Program-made: the position numbers and the translations under genes
Part shown: piece after piece, positions 40,436 to 54,050 of the stretch
Position numbering within the stretch: the first letter of the stretch is position 1
Layout of the letters: each line of letters opens with the position of its first letter
Source: Rachycentron canadum
Taxonomy: Eukaryota; Chordata; Actinopteri; Carangiformes; Rachycentridae
Direction of reading: 5' to 3'
Assembly: GCA_038496675.1 (NCBI GenBank)
Contig: CM076659.1
Coordinates: 17,789,897 to 17,853,896 of the forward strand
Length of the DNA stretch: 64,000 nucleotides
Notes under the pieces: generated by a model
What the model was told of the DNA's origin: nothing
Databases searched by the model: none
What the model saw: the letters and a program-made list of their open reading frames with translations, nothing else

Positions 40436-42000
40436 ACACTCTCAGCCAGCTGCCTGATCCTGCAACAGTTGCTTTGGCCTGTCCAAATGTGGGTGAAGTG
40501 TCAAAATGCTGCACGTAGAAGTGCACAACATGGACTATGCACATATGCACAATATGAGAATATTCAAACAGTTGTCATCTGTCAAACAGTTAGGTAAGGA
40601 TCATGTCTGGTTTTATAGTTTGTTTTACTTTTATTTGCAGCTTGTTGAAACTTTTCACCCCCCAGGATGGGCCATGTACCAACTCAGGGTCGCTTTTTTG
40701 TTTCTGTTTGCCCTCAGTCTTTATACTAATAGAGAGATTCTGCTTTTTGTCAAACTAGAAGAAGCCTAAAGAGTCCTTGTTGGGAAAAAAAGAGGAAAAA
40801 TAACAGTGAATATATTTAGGACATTGTTGTTTTTTTTGTCTGTACATTTTGTTTGTCAGCCTAACATATAGAGAAAATCTACAGACACATTATGTAAAAT
40901 TGTCATAAAGACTCTTAGCACAAGAGAATGTGAAAACTTTTTTTCTGGTTGCTTAATGAGCAGAAAAAGTAAAGAGAGTCTTGTTGCAATATGTGGTGGG
41001 AAGCCTTAATAGGTTGTGCTGATCTCTTCATATTGTCCAGGAAATTCTCACCCGTTCAGCAACAGCATCTCCTCTAGTTGCTTGCCTGTTATATCTTATT
41101 CAGTTTTATGTCCTATCTTGTGTGACAGGAAGTGGTAACCGCATGTCATCTTGGTGCTAACAGGTGCTCAAAATGCAAAGAGGGAAGTCGTCAGGGTTGT
41201 TTTCAGTTCAGGTGGATGGTGATTTCTCCATAACCTGCATCTCCTGTGGGAGGAAAGAGAAAAGTGGGATTTGATGTTGGTGGAGGGAAAATATCGGTAC
41301 TGTATCTGTATCTTTTTGATCATTCTCCGCTTTGCTGGACAGAGTGGAGGCAGATGGAAAGATTTTTTTCTCTCACAGATCAGATGTGTCATGCTCTTCA
41401 AACCGTCTGTATCTGTGCAAGAGACGCTGATGTTTTTTACACACCAGATTCAAACTTCTCATACTTTAGTTTACTTCCAACAACAATAACTGAAGCACAC
41501 AGGAGTCAGTCTGTTTTATGTTCAACATGTCATGGAGATGTGCCTTTGAGTTGCTGTTTTGTCTGCACTGTGGGGAAAGGGAAGAAAAATCCAAGTTAAA
41601 TCCAGAAATGAGGAATAATTATGAAATCGAAGCTACGCCGTATAGCTGCTGATAGTCATCTTAGAGCTGGTGGAAGCAAAGAAGCCTGATTGACCTTCCT
41701 TTTATGTACACGTAATCAGTAATGAAGAAGGCTACATTTAAAATACCTCTTTAGGGTACTTTTACATTGTATTAATTGATAGTTTTTAAAAGATACAACA
41801 CTTTTTTGCTTTTGAAACACTCGGCCAGTCTTTGAATTTTGTGGGCTATTTTTTTCTGTTATTGTTTCTTTTTTTCATATTGTATTTTAAAAAAAAAACA
41901 TGAAACCACATGTTAAAATAATGATTATATTACTGGGAAGAATAATGAGAAGGAAAAAAAGAGTAACTGTTTTCTGCAAATAATAAATAATTAAATTTCT
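40185..42000 (+). other. probable abch1 3'UTR
   Basis: Sequence following the abch1 stop. A (CA)n tract lies at 40405-40430. The first plus-strand AATAAA I find is near 41985, with later ones near 43259 and 44547. The UTR end is therefore only a guess. No further coding exon is seen. Confidence 0.4.
40405..40430. repeat. (CA)13 microsatellite
   Basis: CA repeat about 220 bases after the abch1 stop codon. Confidence 0.9.
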
Positions 42001-42072
42001 TTTTCTCAATGACAAGAAATTTTGATTTCTAAACCAGTGAGTTTAGACTTGACCTCATGTGTCCTGTCTTCA

Positions 42073-42330
42073 AAGGAATAGTTCCACATTTTAGAAAATA
42101 GAAAAAAATCTATTTGCTTTCTTGCCAAGAGTTAAATGAAAAGAACAGTAACACTCTTATGTGTGTTTGTCAAATATGAAGCTATAGTGCAAAGACTGCG
42201 GGAAACATGGGGGAAACAGCTGCTCAGATGCTGCCAGAAGAAACACAATCTGTGTACCAGCACCTCTTAAACTCACTAATTAATACAAGAAATAGGCCGC
42301 AGTATTACCTCCTGCAAAACCATGTTTTTA
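42073..42330 (+). repeat. interspersed repeat, near-complete diverged copy
   Basis: AAAGGAATAGTTCCACATTT, then TTGCTTTCTTGCCAAGAGTT, GGGGGAAACAGCT and CCAGCACCTCTTAAACTCAC appear in the order I recall for a very abundant percomorph repeat. It is the best copy in this window of the family also seen at 5266, 18310 and 25377. Confidence 0.6.
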
Positions 42331-43544
42331 CATTCTGTTTTTCATATGGATTAAAAGATAACGTGCATTGCTGGCTTTAGCATATTTAACATACATACAT
42401 ACACAAGACTGGCATCGATTTTCTCATCTAACTCTGCAAGGAAGTGGCAGACTACAGACTCAGTCCAGTATCACATGTTGTGCCAATCTCATAAAGCTTT
42501 AGAAATGTTTACATTCATGTGGACGCATGCTTAATAGCTCTGAACATTTCTTTATCAGCAGATGTTTGACCCAGTTCAGCTGTAGACCTAAACATATATA
42601 CCAGCATGTGTCGTGTTTAGATGTGTTGTGAATGCTCCCCCTCTCTAGTAGCCATGATGTTATGTGTTGCAGTGCTGCTAATGGATAATTTATGTGTCCA
42701 TTAGCAGGATGAATAATGAATCTAAATGGCTGTAAATTTCTGTGATTGGTCTATGTCATGGTCTGATGGTAAAGATGTATGTACAGTATGCTGTGTGTGT
42801 AATGCTAGTTGTTCTCTGTAGTGAGTGTTTCCTGCACTGTAAAATCTGCTGTTGTCGCTCTGCAGTGCTCCTGTTGCACATTTTAGGGGGCATTGTGTTG
42901 CTGTTTGGCTGTTGTAGGGGAGCAGCTGTCTCTTACAGAAACAGCTTTCTATCATGTTCACATGACACCAACATGCTCCTGTATGGACTCTGCTGTATTT
43001 TTCCCAAACTGTGAGGATACATAAACTGTAGCTTTGTTCATATTCTCACCTTAACAGAAAGCTAAAGATGAATCCCTCATACCGACGGGATTAACCTCTG
43101 TGCCACACTCAACTCCCATCACATTATAATGTACCTTTAGAAAATACCTTACAAATAGTGGACAATCACTGTTAAAAATATATGATATTCGTGGAGGTAA
43201 CAAGGTATTAGGTAACTGGACAATTGGGACTTAAATTAAAAGAAGTAATGTAAGAAGTAATAAAAGAAAACATAGTGTTGAATCTGTGTTATTGTTCCAA
43301 TAATGTTATATACTAATAACTATTATTTTTCAAATCCTAAGTCTGTAAATCTACCTGCAAAATCAACTCACTATTATGTAACATTTTACAAGCTTTACAT
43401 GACCTGCAGTTATCCTGCTGAAGACACAATGTCAAATAAGGTGATGAGACGGGTTCTTAGTATAATGCCACATAGCAAAGTCTCATGAATGTCTGAGGAT
43501 CATCACAACTTTTTCTTATGAGGTATCGATATAGCTCTGGGGAC

Positions 43545-43860
43545 GACTGTGTTGATTGGTCTGTCAGTCCACTGACTAAAATGACTCAAAAACAATTGGG
43601 TGTTTTGCAATTAAATTTTGTCCAGATGTTCATGGTTTCCAGGTGATTAATCCTAAATGACTTTGAAAATCCCCTGATTTGTCCTGAGGTTAAAGTCTGA
43701 GCTTCAGAGTGAGACGCCTTGACAACTATTGGGTGGACTGTTGCCAACTTTGGTCCAGACATTTGTGGTCTCCAGAGGAAGTCTTTGAATAACTTTGATC
43801 CCCTGAAAACATTTTAATTGTCTCAGCAAAGAGCTTAAACTCACAGTTATGCCCTGAAAA
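43545..43860 (+). repeat. interspersed repeat with two internal units
   Basis: Two related units occur in tandem. One is at about 43620-43690 (CCAGATGTTCATGG, then AATCCTAAATGACTTTG and ATCCCCTGA). The other is at about 43722-43810 (CAACTATTGGGTGGA, CCAGACATTTGTGG, AATAACTTTGATCCCCTGA). This arrangement is characteristic of a widespread teleost repeat (general knowledge). Confidence 0.6.
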
Positions 43861-44786
43861 GCAATTCTCTCAATTAGTTTCTTACTCTCAGCAACTGTTA
43901 CCACACAAAGATGATCTATTTAAAGTATATTAAAGTTATACATTATATATTTAAGTATATTTAGTACATTTAGTCTATACATGTATTTCTGAGCACAAGT
44001 CATGGCCCCAGACTTTTAAAAATATTTAAATGTACAGCTGTGGGATTGTTTGTTCATGTTACCAAGACTGTCGATCAAACTAGACCCAGGTAGTCCTGCA
44101 GAATCAGGTTAACTGAGTATTAAACCTTTAATATATAATATCCTATTCATGTTTTTTTTCCAAAGGCAAACTTTGATTGTTACTTGATAAATCACAAATA
44201 TTTCAAACCACATTTTCAAGAAGTATGGGCAAAAAAACATTTAGTTTCTTCAGATATCTCATCACTTAGATTAAGGTTATCAGAAAGTGTTGTAATTTAC
44301 TGTAAACACCAATTCTTCAGAGTTTCATCTTATATTGGTCAATATTGGAGCACTGCAGTTGATGTAAACATATATAATATTCTGAAAGTTTGTGTTGCCA
44401 GATGTATCATGTTTTATCTGCTTCAAACACCAGTCGACTACCTCCGCTGTTTCTCCCAAAAGGGCATGTACACTCCTGTGTTGTGACATGTATGCACTGT
44501 GATAGCAGACCTGCTTCAATGAAGTTCTGTTCATGTATTTCCAAACAATAAAAAAAAAAGAAATCCACCCTTTGTCTCATTGTTGTGTGTTTTACAGTGG
44601 TGCGAGGTGCCAGACTCAATACCCAAGTACAAAAATCCCCCACAATTCCTGTGGCTGCAAAAACACCTGGAGGCCGTAGATTATAGATTTATTTAATGCA
44701 TCACTGTGTTGCTTGTTACCATGGTGACAAAGATGACCCTACTGATTTTTATAGATCCTCACCTGACTGAACTTTATATAACATAT

Positions 44787-44808
44787 TGTGTGTGTGTGTG
44801 TGTGTGTG
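44787..44808. repeat. (TG)11 microsatellite
   Basis: Eleven TG units in the intergenic region. Confidence 0.9.
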
Positions 44809-47800
44809 CTATCAGAGCATCAGTTCACATGCATCTTTGTGTATGTGTCTGTGGTTGGGTATTTCAACAGTAAAGTATGCATTCATAAGTTAAACGCATA
44901 TTTCCTCTGATGAAATTTTGGCATGAAATATTTTGTAACTGGATCAAAATCAAACTATTAAAAGTAAAACTGATTGAACAATGCAAGCCAAACATTTTGA
45001 AGGGAAATTTATTGATTATATTGAATTTATATTATTTCTAGTGTAAACAAACACATCTGTGAACAATTTTAGGCCAGTTTACGTCAATACAAGCAAACAT
45101 GGACAACAAGTCCTTAACCAAATACTTTAACTCAAACTATAATTGAACTCTGACCAAGGTTTTTGTACCTAAACTTAACCAGACGTTCTTATTTTTCAGA
45201 AATGTATATGGTGTTTAATCACTGTGTTCATTTGCTTACAGCATTGTTATATTTAGTTGCTAATATATTTGCCATTGAACACATTTTTTAAAAGGATATT
45301 AAAAGGCCATTGTTCTATATATTTGTTTTAGGAAACAAATGTCATGATAAGACCCAAACTAACCATGTTCATGGAAATGGAGGATCATGTCACCATTGCA
45401 ACAGTGTTACTCACTGACCAATGGTTTAAATAGTTCTTCAAAAAAAAGTGGAGCAAGATGACTCCCGTCTGAATGCATAAGCAATAGTTGTTTTCAGGAT
45501 CAATTCACTGTTGGTTTGGTTATTTGTTAAAAAAAAATATCTCCATAATTCATCAATCTTAAGAATATATAAAGAAATTTCACACACGGCCTCCATGAGT
45601 TTCCAACAGGTATCTAAATTACCTGCAGAATTGTTCTGCATACGTGCTGCCACCCTCTCATCTCCCTCCATTAAACTCAGTATTAACATTTCAAACAAGA
45701 CACTAGATAGTTTGGTTATGTTTCCTAGAATCCTCTGACCCGCAACATATACATGTCTAGAGAAACTCTACAGGAGACAACCTATTCCCCACAAGCAATG
45801 CCTCTGGGTATTTGTTTCAAATGCACACACATGTACATTTGAAAAAAATACTGTTGCATTTGTGAAAAAGCAATTTTCTTTTGTGTCAGCTGATCTGATT
45901 CTGTCATGCTGCTCAGAGTCTTATGTTTCAACATGGCCATCGTAAACCTTGTAATGCAACCGCTGGAAAACAGATAACGGCCTTACTGACAGGCTGCTAT
46001 TAAAATGCTGCTTTGGTTCAGTGTGAGATGACAGTCTGGTTGTTTGTCCGCAGGCTGAGCTTAGTGAGGACACCACACCTAATTACAGTCAAACAGCTCT
46101 GTAATTAGATACAATGACACCCGAAGTGTCATAGCCTATAGTGTATGTTCCTGCTACAGATGTAAAAAACATGATAAGGAGAGAATGCACAAAATGCTCC
46201 ATTTAATTGTAATAATGGCAAACAAACATGGCAGGAGAGCACTGTGGGTAAGAGATGAAGCTGATCCTGGTGATGCAAACTTTAATTAAAAAAGAATTCC
46301 AGTAACATTTAGAGTTAAACCAAATTTACCGCTGTCTACATCTGGTTCGCATTACCTCAATCATTTTGCAACACGTCATGCAATTACATTTACTAAATGT
46401 CCTATTCTTTATTCTTCTTGAAAACATTACGCTCTAGTTTATAGCTATAGCATAGCTTCAAATTAAAACTGGCTTTTCTTTCCCAGCTAACAAAGGGGTA
46501 AGTGAACAAGACAAGTAGTATATGTGCATTCATACATATGGCAATGAAGCTTATGATGTATGGTATTTGGTGGAAGATTTAATTGCTTGATGTGGCATAT
46601 GATAAACAAGAGTTCAACCAAATTAATGCTTCACATTTACTATGATGGACAAAATCAAACTGTAGGAGTTGTTTTTGCATTGACTAGATATTGATGATGT
46701 CACAGCAGAAATAGTACAAAAACATATGTGTAAGATACCATAGGTGAGCATCTATGAAGAAAAGTTGCAACTATTGTCATTTACTGTACTGTCTGGTGTT
46801 TAATATTTTTTATAAAATAAATAAAATTGAATTAAATATAACATAATATTGCAATAGGCAATCAATATGAAGTGGAGTGCCATGAGACAGATGTTCAGTA
46901 AATGAAAATCTTTTCAAGAAAACAAAGTGATGTCTGGTTGTTTACATCCACCCAGGGAGCTGCTCAGGACGTTCATTTGCCTCTTGCTGGTAATTGGTAG
47001 CTACACTTGGGCCATTTGGCCCTAAATGCCTTGCTCAGGGACACATAAACACTGTCTACTTAATGAAGCAGATTCCCTTTCCTTGCCAACTGTCTCAACA
47101 TTTTAATCAGCACCTTGGCCAATTCCAATCCTGAAGCTGATACCACAATATCTGCTTTATTGGCTCCTCAGCTGCAGTTTATTTTAGTTTCTATTTGCTT
47201 CTTACATGACTGTTATCATTACAGTGACTCCCTAAAGATGCACTAATGGGCGTTTGATCTGTGGGTGATCAGCTGGATGCCAGATCTAAAATGTCTTCAT
47301 CACTGTGCGGCAGAGGAGACTGAACTGCTGATGGTGATTATTGGTGAGCCCGTTTCCATCTGTGTGAATTATCTGAGGGATTAGAGTGATTCGGTGTGTA
47401 CAATGCAGTGCAGAGTTTGCAAGAAACAAATTAAAACTCTGTCAGGGAAGTGTATAGTAGAAGAGCAGTGTTGCATCATACTGGATATACAGCATGAAAT
47501 GCAAAAATGCTAAAATGGCAGAAGTGTAATGGGAGATTTAGAACACAAAGAAGGAAGTCTGGTCAAACTGGAAAGTCTACTTGTAGTTTGAGTGCATAGT
47601 GTGTTTAGCTGTTATAGTTATCACAGACTTTAATTGATATGCACTTAGGCACAGAGTTTGAGCTTAAAACTTACGTCAACATGTTAATATGCTCACAATA
47701 CGAGTGGAAACACTGCAAATGAAAAACAAACATAAAGTATCAGATCTGAGAGGAGCCATGAGGAGACTGTAACTATAACCTTCCTTAAATGACTACATGA

Positions 47801-50055
47801 AGCAAACATAGACAGCATATCTCCATCATGATTTCTAAATTGTTTTTCACCATTTGAGGATTGACTGGTGCTCTTTTATTCACACTTTTACATCACAGTA
47901 AGTGCCACTAACCAAACTCCTCATATCTGCATAATGGTAGTGGATAGAAATTCAAAACAGCAGAGGTGAACCTCATAGGGGCACAAGAGGAAAAGTCATT
48001 TGGGTACATCATCTGGGAGCTGTACAAATATCCTGCAAAACATGATACTTGTCCATCAAGCAGTTGTTTAAATGTTAAACCATTTAATTGAAAAAATTAA
48101 ATATATTTGATCTGCTCTCAAGTCAAGTCAGGAGAATTTAACCTCAGTGGACCATGAATGTCTCTGCATTTATCCTGTATCCTGTAGTTGCTGAGATACC
48201 TCAGTCTGGACCAAAGTGACCAAGCATCTGACAGATAGACAGCACTATTTAAAAAATTACAAAGAAATGTTTTTGCACAAAATTGTAAGATTCCTACTTA
48301 AATATTAAATTGATGAACGGATAAAGCATTGAGCTCTGTAAATTTCACTGTTGTCAAAAAGTTCAAAAGTACAGTTTATTTGAGTTGAATCAACAGTTTT
48401 GATACATACTTTCTCATCTAAACCACACAACAAGCTAACGCACCAACAGCTGAAATGGTAAAAGATCTTGGTGGGGTTTATCTGCTCATAAAGTGTTTAC
48501 AACTTAGCTGCATTCAGGGTTGTCAGATATCAGTTGTAACCTGTATTTGTATGTGTCATGATGCCTGGAGACAGGTGCTGGTATTTTGAAATCTTATCAG
48601 GAAACAGATCATCCCTTCTCAACCGCTCTCAGTGTGATTAAGCAACGCTGTTACCAAGTGAAGCGTTGCCCTGTGCTTCGTTTATACAAAACAACATCTG
48701 GAGCATATTACAGCACATGCTGCCACATATGTACAGCTCACGTAACATAGAACATTAAATTACCTCACTCACACACAGAAATGTTACTGTAATGTAATGT
48801 AGTTATAATACTTTAAGTATTTCAGTAGCAAAATGCAGCAAGGTCAGGCTCCAAGCAGCATCCATTTACAATGTGTGCAACTGGCAACTAAACAATACCA
48901 AAATCTGTCGGTGAAAATTGTATTTGGTCTAGTCACACACACACACACAGACACAGACAGACACAGACACACACACAAACATTTGATTCATCTGGTCCAG
49001 TCACCCTATGTGCCTGCTTTGTGATATGCTAAACATTCGGTAAACATTATCCTGTGCATGGTTACTGTCACCATGGCAGCACGACAACAGTGCAGAGCTC
49101 GGCCCCTCAAACACGGGACAGTAGTGTTATTTAATATTTGGCTACGCATGAGCACAGCATGTTTCTATCACATAATCCTGTCACACCAGTGAAGACTTCT
49201 CCGTGCGGCCCTCCTGACTCCCCCTGCGTGGCTGAACGAAGCCCAGCTGTTGCTATGTTTTGGCCTTATCACACAACAACAACAAAGAATAAAATGCTGG
49301 CTGAGAACAGTCTGCCCTTAGTGCAATCCCACACACTGTCCACTGTCAGCATCACACGGGATGGGAACAGATGCTTTTGCCGAGATTTAGGGCACTTACA
49401 TCATGTTGAGGAAACGTATCGAGTTCAGTGAATCAGGGCAAAAACAGGTTGGTTTGTGTGGCTGTAGCTGAGGAGTTTGATGCCAAAATAACTTAAACTA
49501 AATAATGGGAGTATAAGCTATTTTCATCCCCATTTCAAAATAGCAGCATTTCAGAGCTTGAAAGCTCTTTAATCACTTAGTGTTGGAGTTGCTAAACACA
49601 CTGAGGTCATAGTTCAATCTCTGTCAAAACATTCAGTGGCAGACCTGCGTCCTGTCCAATGCAGACGCTGTGGTAACCTGCTGTTTTGTTCCTCATACTG
49701 AACTGTGAAAATTTATTATGTTATGCTTTTGGGCAGAAACTCTTTCGCAACTAAGACACTAAAAGAGACAGAAGCAAAACTTCTCATCTCTATTTTAATC
49801 AGAAATGACATGAGACCATATTTCTGCACCTCTCAGGACTGATAGGACTGAAATATTTTATTGTCAAGTTTGGCTTCATCACAGACTTCAACAGCTGCTC
49901 TGCAGCCCAAAATCCTCCTCAGGCTTTTTAGGTTGTCTTTCAGAAATCTAAATTTATGACACAAAGTCCTAATAGTTTACAGTTGACTTTAAGAAACTAC
50001 TACTTTTGTTAAAATGTATCTTTACATGTTACATTTTACCAATTCTTGTTTGATT

Positions 50056-50086
50056 CTTGAGTAAACATTATAAATGTTTACTCAAG
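50056..50086. repeat. 14-bp perfect hairpin next to a 15-bp tandem duplication
   Basis: CTTGAGTAAACATT (50056-50069) is the exact reverse complement of 50073-50086 with a 3-base loop. It runs directly into a duplicated unit of the form CTCAA(G/A)TTCAATTGG at about 50081-50110. Confidence 0.85.
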
Positions 50087-51205
50087 TTCAATTGGCTCAA
50101 ATTCAATTGGCTCAAAAGCCAATAAAAGAAAATTAAAATAAAAGATTCATTTTTATCACATTTGTTATTACAATCATAACCAACAGTCTTTTGCAGGCAT
50201 AACAAAATTAAGTTTACATTACCTTTACTGCAAACCAGCATGTTGGGAATTACCCAGTGCACATAAAAAAAAAAAAAAAAACAAAAACAAAAAAACACAT
50301 TCACATATAAAGTGTGAAAAGGAAGAAGAGAAGGAATTCTTATTCTTTAAAATGTGTTATGTATAAATTCTTTGAAATTCTTTTTACTCTCCTAATTTGT
50401 AAACCTTTGTTTTGTGTTCTGCATATGTGCTTCATATTGAATTTAAATCATCTAGGCCTATTTTATATTCTATATACAACTGCTGTTTTCTGTTTTTTTT
50501 TTCTTTGTGCACTATATAAATGTCACAGTGTAATGATTGTGGATTATTGTGGATTATTTAATTGTAAAGTAGAGCATCCACCTGTTATAGATATTATGTA
50601 GCAAACTTCACAGAATAAAACGGAGTGAAAGTGTGAAAACACGAGCACAGACATTTTGTACCTGAGGGCTGTAATCAGACCACTTGCACCATTTTTCATA
50701 AAGTCCTGACGTTTCGCACAGAAGTGCAGCCCATTGGCTCTTGGAAAGAGAAGCACTTGTCAAAACATCCATCAGGGGTGAAGTGAACTGGCTGCAGCAA
50801 CTTCACCCATGGAATCAAAGGAAGGTGTGTCTGCTGCTTCCACGGCCCTGGAAACGTCCAGGAGAGGTGTTGGTGCTGTAACCATAGCAACGTAAACAGG
50901 AGGGTTCAAACACAGATTAAAATGTGTGCAAAGATTATGTAAGGTGTGTGCCTGAATGTGTGGGTAGGCCTGTGTGTGTGTGTGTGTGCGCGTGGCTGCA
51001 CACGTACAGACACACATGGTGTTTTATGTTTCTTAAGGTAAAGTCTTAAAGGCAGAGTCTCCTCTCGAATCTGCAGCTTCAACTTGTGACGCCCAATACT
51101 CACTTCTGGCGTTCGGTGTGGCAGCAGGCACACATTTTATTAGAAAACGTAAGTGTGTGTTTTACAGCGTCTCAGCAGAATAAAAATAAGTCTGTCTCTG
51201 TGTGC

Positions 51206-51211
<6 letters not shown>

Positions 51212-51245
<34 letters not shown>
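51212..51245. repeat. (TG)17 microsatellite, left arm of an inverted pair
   Basis: TG repeat facing a (CA)n repeat 84 bases downstream. Confidence 0.9.
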
Positions 51246-51247
<2 letters not shown>

Positions 51248-51322
51248 ATTCTGTTCTTGGCCTCACCTGATTTTTCCATCCATTCTCACACTGAAGGAGT
51301 TGTCTCCCTCTCAAACCAATTA

Positions 51323-51328
<6 letters not shown>

Positions 51329-51377
<49 letters not shown>
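51329..51377. repeat. (CA)24 microsatellite, right arm of an inverted pair
   Basis: CA repeat complementary to the TG tract at 51212-51245. Confidence 0.9.
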
Positions 51378-51378
<1 letters not shown>

Positions 51379-53966
51379 CCTTAAAAACTGGAGGAATCAT
51401 ATACACACAGCTGGAGCAGTGATGATGTTTGCACGACATCTGGGACAGATTCACTTCTCATATCTTGGGAAGAGAAATGAAAGATTTAGAAGGTCTATTG
51501 TGTCCACAGCTGTGAAACTGAATCCTCATTTGTCTTTTTCAAGGTTTTATTTCACTATTTTATTGATCTGGATATTGATCAGGTTCATCACTTATGTCCA
51601 ACCCTTTATTTGTTAATTGATCGGCTCAACAATATTGCTTGATTTAGTGATAGTGTGGGCTCCTGAGCTACTCTAATGTCACCTTGGAGTATGTGCATTT
51701 TTTTCTACTGTTGTGGAGTCGTTCTTAAATAAATAAATAATCCAGAGAGCAGTTAAATTTGTCACCACAGCGTGGCTGGGATAACACGTAAACATAATTT
51801 CTAGTGTCTCTGTGCATGGTTCATTAGTGTTGAAACATTAAATTACATGCAGTAGTTCTAAATATAAGTGAATTATGTGTTATTTTACTACCTGAGGGGA
51901 GGTGAAGGTAGGGTTAGGGTTAGGGTTTGGGCAGAGTGACAGCATGAGAGACAGCCAAGAGCTATGGGACGTGCAACAAAGGCCTCTCAGTGTCATCAAA
52001 CCAGGGACATTAATGTTATATGATGTGCCCTTTAGCCACCAGGTGTCACAGAGGGCTGTATTTCTTATAGAAATATGGGTTTTAAAGTTAATCATATTTA
52101 GTTTGTGTGCTCCACCTGTGCAAACAAGTACAGGCCTTTGTGTGGCTTCTATCTAAAGGCTGTTTTCAATGATTTCAATGATATTTGGAGGAACATTAAA
52201 AGAACCCAGCCACATCTCTCCTATGAGTATTTTTCATGATATGTTTTTGATGTAGAGCCATGTCTTGATGCAAACTAAATACATACAAAGGATTTCTATT
52301 ATTAGCCTATTCTCCGATGGGCTGATTGAGTTTTAGAATTTGATGTTAAACAACTGCCTAAAATAGGACAAAGTAGAGAAAAGACAAAGGGAAATGTCCT
52401 TAAATTTTCCTTGTTACTAATGAGTGCTTGAAATGTCCAGTGAGATTTTAAACACATTTGCACCTCTGTATCTTTTAGGTAAGACTCCAGTATACATATA
52501 TCTCAGGTTTGCTGCAACAGGCTCCATATTCTGCACTATTCAGGATCAAAACTGAACTTTTGGTACAGAACCTGCAAGGTAAATTAGATACCCTATCCCC
52601 AGGAATCATGTAGAAATGGTTTCTAAAACAAATTATGATTTCTAGAAATTACTACAGTACCATCTGCACACTCATTGCACAAAATGTCACATTTTGCCCT
52701 TTGGAGACAAAGATGTAGATGATAGCAACATAGACAAAAACGACTCTACAAACCCTGTTTCAGTCCTCTTGAGTCAACCCAGCCTGAAGCACTCATGGTA
52801 TGTAGGCTAAGGTGTGTTTTGAATAGAAGTGAGCATGAGAGTGCACATGAGGGAGAGTGAGTCACATGTGACTGTGGAGCCTGAATCTCACACCTTCACA
52901 TTAAAGTTCAACGTGGAGGCAAAGAGGCAGAGGAGCCCCTGCAGGTCGTACTGTTGTTCAAGGTGAGCACATGAGGCCATCTGCTGTGTGTCAGATCAGA
53001 AAACCTTGTTTTAGGCAGATGTGATTATTGAGCTCACCTTGAGGTGGATAGCAATAATGTGTTTCCGCTCTGACCTTTTCAACGAGTCAAGATTTATGGG
53101 ACTTTGTTTTTTTAGCGTATAAACTCCTTTTTATTTCACACGGAACTATTTTACTTTTACAGTCTACTGCATTTATCTGACAGCTGTTGAGACTTTGCAC
53201 ACTGAGATTTTAACCAAAATCAAAAATGTTCAATAAGATCATAAACTAATCCACAGTTCAATATGCACCAGCTGATTTATTTATATACATGTATGTATTT
53301 CTAACTGTATTTATCAAGAAGAGAGTATTTTTATTACTTAAATTTGGACATTTGATTGAATATTACACAAGCTTTTCTTTTTTATGAGGGTTGCAAACAA
53401 ATAACTAGAATAAATCTGGCATTGATTTTATCTGCAACCAACGTACTCCGTCTACCAGCAGTCATGTGTCTTTTATCTCAAATTCCTATAAGTTCATCCT
53501 ATGATGATCCTATGAAACATACATTGTTCATTGCCCATGTGTCCTTACAGATTAACATAACATTCAGGTCACAGGCACAGTGAGATCAGGGGGCCAGAGC
53601 CTCTGTGTGAAATGATTGGTTATCAAAGAGATAATTTAAAATACTCAAATGATCATAAAGAATGACCAAAAGAAAGAAATATGGATCGAATTGTGACACA
53701 AAACAACCAGTGATAAATGCAAAAGAACCACAAAGACAAGGCAAGAGGAGACATGGTGCAGAAATCCACCACAAAGATGCTAAGTGACTACAAAGAGAAA
53801 GGGTTTGCCTGTCTGTGCCCTGGGTTATAATCACAATCCATCCATGCATCAGACTGAGTATAGGCCTATTTATAAAAATATAGTGTAATAATATAGTAGG
53901 TGCAGGGTCATACGTGTGATTTAAAGTCAATTCAACACACACAAAAAAAATGGGGCAGCTAGTAAA

Positions 53967-53985
53967 ACTACAAGCCCCAGAATGC
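53967..53985 (+). promoter_or_regulatory. ZNF143/THAP11-type promoter motif
   Basis: ACTACAAGCCCCAGAATGC is a close match to the ACTACAAnTCCCAGAATGC promoter element bound by ZNF143/THAP11, which in vertebrates sits close to transcription starts. It lies just upstream of a GC-rich, exon-like segment ending in a strong splice donor. Confidence 0.65.
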
Positions 53986-53998
53986 TTAGCGGCGACGC

Positions 53999-54000
<2 letters not shown>

Positions 54001-54048
<48 letters not shown>
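54001..54048. repeat. (GT)24 microsatellite in a promoter
   Basis: Forty-eight bases of GT between the ZNF143-type motif and the predicted first exon. Confidence 0.95.

Positions 54049-54049
<1 letters not shown>

Positions 54050-54050
<1 letters not shown>

Larger units (their letters stand above)
42001..53940. other. intergenic region, repeats only
   Basis: Twelve kilobases with no open frame showing splice context, motif content or family resemblance. It contains the repeat copies at 42073-42330 and 43545-43860, microsatellites at 44787, 48934, 51212 and 51329, a 14-bp hairpin at 50056, and a short TTAGGG-like motif at about 51909-51930. Nothing more is supportable. Confidence 0.6.

Noticed and set aside
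49138..49431. 97-residue plus-strand open frame
   Set aside because: No recognisable domain, splice sites or promoter nearby.
51086..51616. 176-residue plus-strand open frame
   Set aside because: It is built from two microsatellites. The last part (GKRNERFRRSIVSTAVKL) vaguely recalls the tail of a LINE protein, but it is too short and has no neighbouring reverse transcriptase.
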